DNA of 9,628 nucleotides from the NCBI GenBank assembly GCA_045653805.1, contig JAZOMF010000064.1, positions 1 through 9,628 on the forward strand, written 5' to 3'. Shown piece by piece: positions 6,559 to 9,628 of this stretch (position 1 is the first letter of the stretch; each line of letters starts with the position of its first letter). Both the position numbers and the translations under genes were made by a program. Source of the DNA: SVTX01 sp045653805. Its GTDB lineage: Bacteria > Bacillota > Clostridia > Oscillospirales > CAG-272. The notes beneath the pieces were generated by a model. That model saw nothing but the letters and a program-made list of their open reading frames with translations. It was not told where the DNA came from and made no database searches.

Positions 6559-6609
6559 ATATATGATAATGTAATGCGACGTGTCGTAACCACACAATGC
6601 GTTATTTTC

Positions 6610-6614
6610 GGAGG
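6610..6614 (+). promoter_or_regulatory. Ribosome binding site deciding the start at 6621
   Basis: GGAGG sits 6 nt before ATG 6621. An in-frame ATG at 6597 lies upstream of this site and lacks a Shine-Dalgarno sequence, so the later start is preferred. Confidence 0.85.
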
Positions 6615-6620
6615 TATTAT

Positions 6621-8240
6621 ATGAATTTGTCTATCAAGGCGGTCGGCGCTTATTTTACTCCCTCGGGTATAGTTGCCGATACGGCAACAAACCCAAAGTA
6701 TGCGCAGTATACTGTTGATAAGGGGGATAATACTTACAATTTGCATATTACTTCAAAGTTCTCTCCTGCGGCAGTATCTGTAAGAATTCCGCTTGAGGTT
6801 GCCGAGGATGAGGTCATATTTATGAATGGATTCCAGTCTGCAACCGATAGCAGAGAGCATTCGGTCAGATATAAGATGCGCGGTGTAGATGCGGTGTCCG
6901 CATACGCTAACCGAGTGTACACCGAGGTCGTCGGTGGAGACTATTCCATAGTTAAATATAAGAATCAGCCCGGAATAACCCACGGCTTCTCCTATTGCTA
7001 TTTTAGAAATGGAGATAACTATCGTTTTTTCGGTTCCCTTGATGAATCTACCGGCTACACTGTTTTCAAGTATGATGCTAACACCGCTACCTTGAAGGTG
7101 TCAAAGGATATTGAAGGCGTTAAGATTTTTGATAACTATAAGGCGATGTCTATCTTCTTTGCGGAGGGAAGCGAGAGCGAGGTATTTGATAAGTGGTTTG
7201 AAGCGATTGGGAAAAACGATAATATTCCCGCTCCCGAGCTCATAGGATATTCCACACAAAAGCTCGACGTTATTGATGAAAAGATAATTCTTCGCAAACT
7301 TTCCGCGGTACAGAGATGCTTCCCTGTCAAGGCTAATGCTTACATTATTGATGGTGAATACTGTGTGCACGGAAATTGGTTGACTCCCTATGATGACAAA
7401 TTTCCAAGAGGCTTGCGTCCGCTTTCCGATAAGATCAAAAATGCAGACATGATCTCGGGTATTTGCATCTCTCCTTTTACGGTTGGGGAGGATTCCGAAG
7501 TGTATGAAAAGCACAAGGATTGGATGCTCTGCATGCCTAACGGAAGATTTATAAAGGCAAAGAAGAACCTTTATGTTCTCGATTCTGAGAACGCGGATGT
7601 TCGCGAATACGTGAGAGAGACGATTCACACTATTCTCTATATGTGGGGATTTGATCTTATCAAGCTTGAAAATCTATACGTTGCAGGTATTTCCTGCGGT
7701 AACGGAAAGAGCAGAGGTGAGAGAATGTGCTCCGCAATGGAGTTCTTACGCGAGTGCTGTGGAGGCAAGTTGATGTATGCTGACGATACTCCCCTTATGC
7801 CTGCATTTGGTGTTGCTGATTATTGCGCGATTAGCTGTGATGCTTATGCCAATAAGATGCCCGCGGCATATGCTAATAAATTCTATCGCGAGAGTGTGTC
7901 AGTAAAAAATGCAGCAGCGGATATTGTCTTCAGAAGAGCACTTAATAAGAGGGCATTCCTATCTGTGCCCTGTGGTATATCATTCGATGAAAAGGAGTTC
8001 TTCTTTGACGAAAACCTTAACAGTGCCGAGCAAAACGTGCTTACCAACATAGCAGGCTTGTTCACATCTGTTATTATCTTCCAGGATAGCGGTGCGGCAT
8101 TTGACCAGAAGAAGAAGCATAGATTTGCTAAGATGTGCAATCTTGCGCGTGCGAAGAACATCAAGGTTGAAAGAGCCAAGAGTGGTTTTGTTGTCAATTA
8201 CAAGCTCGACGGAAGATCGTACATCATTAAGTTCAGATAA
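6621..8240 (+). CDS. Divergent GH36-like (alpha-galactosidase-type) TIM-barrel protein
   Basis: A 539-residue protein without a signal peptide, so probably cytosolic. The N-terminal ~200 residues look beta-rich, and the barrel begins around 205. Segments matching the GH36/melibiase pattern are HGNWLTPYDDKFPRGLRPLSDKIK (250-273), SGICISPF (279-286), VYEKHKDWML (294-303), YVLDSENADVREYV (318-331) and YMWGFDLIKLENLY (340-353). Further along, DDTPLMPAFGVADYCAISCDA runs from 388 to 408. Family members use an Asp nucleophile in K-x-D; here the aligned residue is Glu350 in KLE. The acid/base Asp may be Asp407, but the Arg normally before it in RxGxD is absent, and the later NDPD-type block reads FLSVPCGIS (446-454). 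The fold assignment is fairly firm. Alpha-galactosidase activity is not, and a pseudoenzyme or altered specificity is possible. It is monocistronic, and no sugar transporter adjoins it. Confidence 0.72.
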   Translation: MNLSIKAVGAYFTPSGIVADTATNPKYAQYTVDKGDNTYNLHITSKFSPAAVSVRIPLEVAEDEVIFMNGFQSATDSREHSVRYKMRGVDAVSAYANRVYTEVVGGDYSIVKYKNQPGITHGFSYCYFRNGDNYRFFGSLDESTGYTVFKYDANTATLKVSKDIEGVKIFDNYKAMSIFFAEGSESEVFDKWFEAIGKNDNIPAPELIGYSTQKLDVIDEKIILRKLSAVQRCFPVKANAYIIDGEYCVHGNWLTPYDDKFPRGLRPLSDKIKNADMISGICISPFTVGEDSEVYEKHKDWMLCMPNGRFIKAKKNLYVLDSENADVREYVRETIHTILYMWGFDLIKLENLYVAGISCGNGKSRGERMCSAMEFLRECCGGKLMYADDTPLMPAFGVADYCAISCDAYANKMPAAYANKFYRESVSVKNAAADIVFRRALNKRAFLSVPCGISFDEKEFFFDENLNSAEQNVLTNIAGLFTSVIIFQDSGAAFDQKKKHRFAKMCNLARAKNIKVERAKSGFVVNYKLDGRSYIIKFR

Positions 8241-8255
8241 TATATAATGTAAATG

Positions 8256-8287
8256 AAAGATATCCGCTGAATGGCGGATATCTTTTT
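8256..8287. terminator. Shared bidirectional terminator
   Basis: AAAGATATCCGC (8256-8267), a 6-nt loop, then GCGGATATCTTT (8274-8285) with five T at 8283-8287. It lies between the converging GH36-like and lipoprotein genes, 15 bp after one stop codon and 4 bp before the other. Confidence 0.9.
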
Positions 8288-8291
8288 AACT

Positions 8292-9056
8292 TTATTCGGT
8301 TATTACAATTATTCCCCAACTTCTGGCATATGCTTCGGCATAAGAGCCCTTGGGACACTTGATGACAAGGAACGAAGAACAATTATCAAACGCCCCGTAT
8401 CCAATGTAGGTGACTGATGCTGGGATGTATATCTCCGACAGATTTTTGCATCCCGAGAAGGCAAACCAATCAATATATTCTATCTTGTCAGAGAGAATGA
8501 CTTTTTCCACTTTGCTGTTCTTGAAGGCTTCCTCACCTATTTGAGTTAGTACGGTGCCGTTTAAGCTTTCGGGAATATTAACGGTGGTTTTATTACCGTT
8601 GTATTGGGTTATAATAAGACCGTTGCAGATGAATTCGACGGATGATTCATTGTTGTTACTTGTACTTGGTTTTGGGGTTAGAGCTACTTGTTCTTTAAAT
8701 TGAGGATCGCTTGGCGTTTGCGAATCCTGTTTTGATAGTATTTCTATTTTTTTATTCAAAGAATCGATTTTTGCTTCAAACTCTGCGATGGTTTGCTTGT
8801 AGGTTGCTGCGGCTATGTAGCTTTCTTCTTTTTCATTCAGTAAATGCGCCTCAAGGTCCTTGATTATTCCTTCATAATATTCTATCTGTAGCAGAAGAGA
8901 AGAATTGTCGGGAGCGGTGGAGCTTTGAGTGGGGTTAGATACTTGATTTTGATCGGGCGGGGATGTTTCGCTTGCTGTGGAGCATCCGGTAAAAGCGGCG
9001 CAGATAACAGCACCCGAAAGAAGTAGTGCCGCAAGATGTGTTTTGTTTGTCTTCAT
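8292..9056 (-). CDS. Lipoprotein with coiled coil and BspA-type leucine-rich repeats
   Basis: A 254-residue exported lipoprotein of unknown function. A basic N-terminus and hydrophobic core (7-22) run into the lipobox FTGC, with Cys25 as the lipidated residue. A Ser/Thr/Pro/Asn-rich linker follows (26-52), then a heptad-like helical stretch (about 53-109, e.g. IIKDLEAHLLNEKEE and IAEFEAKIDSLNKKIEIL), a second low-complexity linker (111-139) and a C-terminal LRR_5/BspA-type unit (about 142-252). Its repeats read LTQIGEEAFKNSKVEKVILSD (170-190), IEYIDWFAFSGCKNLSEIYIPAS (192-214) and TYIGYGAFDNCSSFLVIKCPKGS (216-238). Such domains in other bacteria serve adhesion or ligand binding; here that is inference. 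The ATG has AAGGAG 8 nt upstream. The coiled coil suggests oligomerisation or a stalk holding the LRR tip away from the membrane. Confidence 0.87.
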   Translation of the reverse strand: MKTNKTHLAALLLSGAVICAAFTGCSTASETSPPDQNQVSNPTQSSTAPDNSSLLLQIEYYEGIIKDLEAHLLNEKEESYIAAATYKQTIAEFEAKIDSLNKKIEILSKQDSQTPSDPQFKEQVALTPKPSTSNNNESSVEFICNGLIITQYNGNKTTVNIPESLNGTVLTQIGEEAFKNSKVEKVILSDKIEYIDWFAFSGCKNLSEIYIPASVTYIGYGAFDNCSSFLVIKCPKGSYAEAYARSWGIIVITE

Positions 9057-9131
9057 CTTTTTGTCTCCTTATTATTTATATTGGGTAGTACAATTTATGC
9101 GGATCGATTGGCAAATATACGTCTTGTCCGC

Positions 9132-9140
9132 ATTATAACA
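9132..9140 (-). promoter_or_regulatory. Possible extended -10 promoter of the lipoprotein gene
   Basis: On the - strand, TGTTATAAT is a perfect -10 with a TG extension. The -35 (TTATGT at an 18-bp spacer) is weak, as is common with extended -10 sites. It implies a leader of about 70 nt. Confidence 0.5.
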
Positions 9141-9189
9141 GTGGAATGAAATATTACATAAATTTTATTGAATTTTTTTGGAAAATCTA

Positions 9190-9218
9190 TTGACAAAGTG
9201 GGGTAGTTGTGATAAAAT
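9190..9218 (+). promoter_or_regulatory. Promoter of the tRNA gene
   Basis: Perfect TTGACA (9190-9195), 17-bp spacer and TAAAAT (9213-9218). Transcription should start near 9225, at GCTGTC, giving a short 5' leader of about 30 nt before the mature tRNA. Confidence 0.9.
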
Positions 9219-9253
9219 AATAAAGCTGTCCAAAAACAGCACCGCAAATATGC

Positions 9254-9330
9254 GGGCCAATAGCTCAGTTGGTTAGAGCTACCGGCTCATAACCGGTCGG
9301 TCCGGGGTTCGAGTCCCTGTTGGCCCACCA
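9254..9330 (+). tRNA. tRNA with CAU anticodon, probably tRNA-Ile2 (AUA)
   Basis: A complete 77-nt cloverleaf: acceptor GGGCCAA/TTGGCCC (9254-9260, 9320-9326), D arm GCTC/GAGC, anticodon arm ACCGG-CTCATAA-CCGGT with CAT at 9288-9290, five-base variable loop, T arm CGGGG/CCCTG with loop TTCGAGT, and an encoded ACCA end. Initiator identity is ruled out because the first acceptor pair G1-C72 is intact and the anticodon stem lacks three consecutive G-C pairs next to the loop. C4-G69 and C5-G68 are the acceptor pairs that E. coli TilS is known to favour in tRNA-Ile2 over elongator tRNA-Met. The GGCTCATAACC anticodon region also resembles Bacillus tRNA-Ile2 as I remember it. Elongator tRNA-Met remains possible. 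Confidence 0.95.
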
Positions 9331-9365
9331 AAACAAAAGGCACCCAAAAGGGTGCCTTTTGTTTT
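9331..9365 (+). terminator. Intrinsic terminator of the tRNA gene
   Basis: A 15-bp perfect stem (9331-9345 with 9350-9364, loop AAAA), with GGCACCC/GGGTGCC at its core and TTTTGTTTT at the end. It begins directly after the encoded CCA, so the tRNA is a single-gene unit. Confidence 0.92.
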
Positions 9366-9564
9366 ACAAGACAATTAAAAGGCTATTATAATATATAATG
9401 AAGAAAAAGCGATATAGTATATACAAAAAACGAGACTTTTCGCTTGTTTTATATGGTTTTTTTGCAAAGTTAAGCAAACTAAACGGCAAAATGCACAAAA
9501 TGATAGATAAAAAGTTGTTGAAATTAAAATAGTATACAAAGTGAAAGAAAATTAGGAAAAGGTA
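9366..9564. other. AT-rich spacer without a convincing gene
   Basis: About 200 bp of very AT-rich sequence between the tRNA terminator and the next promoter. A promoter-like pair, TTTACA (9363-9368) and TATAAT (9387-9392) with 18 bp between, precedes a 44-codon Lys-rich reading frame at 9398-9532 (starts MKKKRYSIYKK). That frame has no ribosome site and begins at the predicted transcription start, so I do not annotate it as a gene. Confidence 0.6.
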
Positions 9565-9593
9565 TTGACAAAAAGGGGAGAAAGTGGTAGAAT
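9565..9593 (+). promoter_or_regulatory. Promoter of a gene beyond the right edge, likely a stable RNA
   Basis: Perfect TTGACA (9565-9570), 17-bp spacer and TAGAAT (9588-9593). It is followed by AGCTGTC at the same distance from the -10 as in the tRNA promoter, and then by a small hairpin GTCGC/GCGAC (9603-9617). The similarity suggests another tRNA or stable RNA gene starting after position 9628. Confidence 0.8.
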
Positions 9594-9628
9594 AGTGGAG
9601 CTGTCGCAAAGAGCGACGCCAACCGACA

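Noticed and set aside
6459..6746. 95-codon frame on the - strand over the GH36-like promoter
   Set aside because: It overlaps the promoter, leader and first codons of the GH36-like gene, with no initiation signals.
9364..9609. 81-codon hydrophobic frame on the - strand
   Set aside because: Phe/Tyr/Leu-rich composition follows from AT-rich DNA; it overlaps the right-edge promoter and the tRNA terminator and lacks a ribosome site.
1..9628. CRISPR array, insertion sequence, prophage or defence cassette
   Set aside because: No regularly spaced repeats, no transposase or integrase, and no nuclease, toxin or retron-like genes. The only candidate repeat is the hairpin element at 2954-3110.

Overview
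The window looks like chromosomal housekeeping DNA from an anaerobic Clostridia-class member of the Bacillota, probably a gut-type lineage such as Oscillospirales or a relative. The grounds are strong AGGAGG-type ribosome binding sites, TTGACA/TATAAT promoters with 17-bp spacers, A-tract/T-tract intrinsic terminators between almost all genes, an archaeal/eukaryotic-type prolyl-tRNA synthetase without an editing insertion, a DUF4830-like protein, a BspA-type leucine-rich-repeat lipoprotein and a tRNA with encoded CCA. The taxonomic placement is inference; no rRNA is present to test it.

Layout. 1-103: two back-to-back terminators. 104-1129 (-): gap, glyceraldehyde-3-phosphate dehydrogenase. 1130-1460: AT-rich divergent promoter region. 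1461-2900 (+): proS. 2954-3110: a compact array of perfect hairpins ending in a terminator-like stem 28 bp before the next gene. 3139-4284 (+): a RodA/FtsW-type SEDS membrane glycosyltransferase. 4379-4873 (+): a DUF4830-like membrane-anchored protein. It converges, across one shared terminator, on a membrane-anchored D,D-carboxypeptidase-like protein at 4910-5950 (-). 6090-6323 (-): secG. 6324-6620: divergent promoter region. 6621-8240 (+): a divergent GH36-like (alpha-galactosidase-type) protein. It converges on a lipoprotein with a coiled coil and a BspA-type LRR domain at 8292-9056 (-). 9254-9330 (+): a CAU-anticodon tRNA, most likely tRNA-Ile2, with its own promoter and terminator. 9366-9564 holds no convincing gene. 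9565-9628 is a second promoter and leader closely resembling the tRNA's, so a stable RNA gene probably starts just past the window.

How they fit together. Almost every gene is a single-gene transcription unit with its own promoter and/or terminator, so there is little operon logic. A loose theme is the cell envelope: the SEDS polymerase, the D,D-carboxypeptidase, SecG and an exported lipoprotein. gap and proS are core metabolism and translation.

I found no clear new defence, mobile or biosynthetic system. The points most worth following are the hairpin element between proS and the SEDS gene, substituted active-site motifs in the GH36-like protein and in the carboxypeptidase, and the twin promoter/leader modules around the tRNA.
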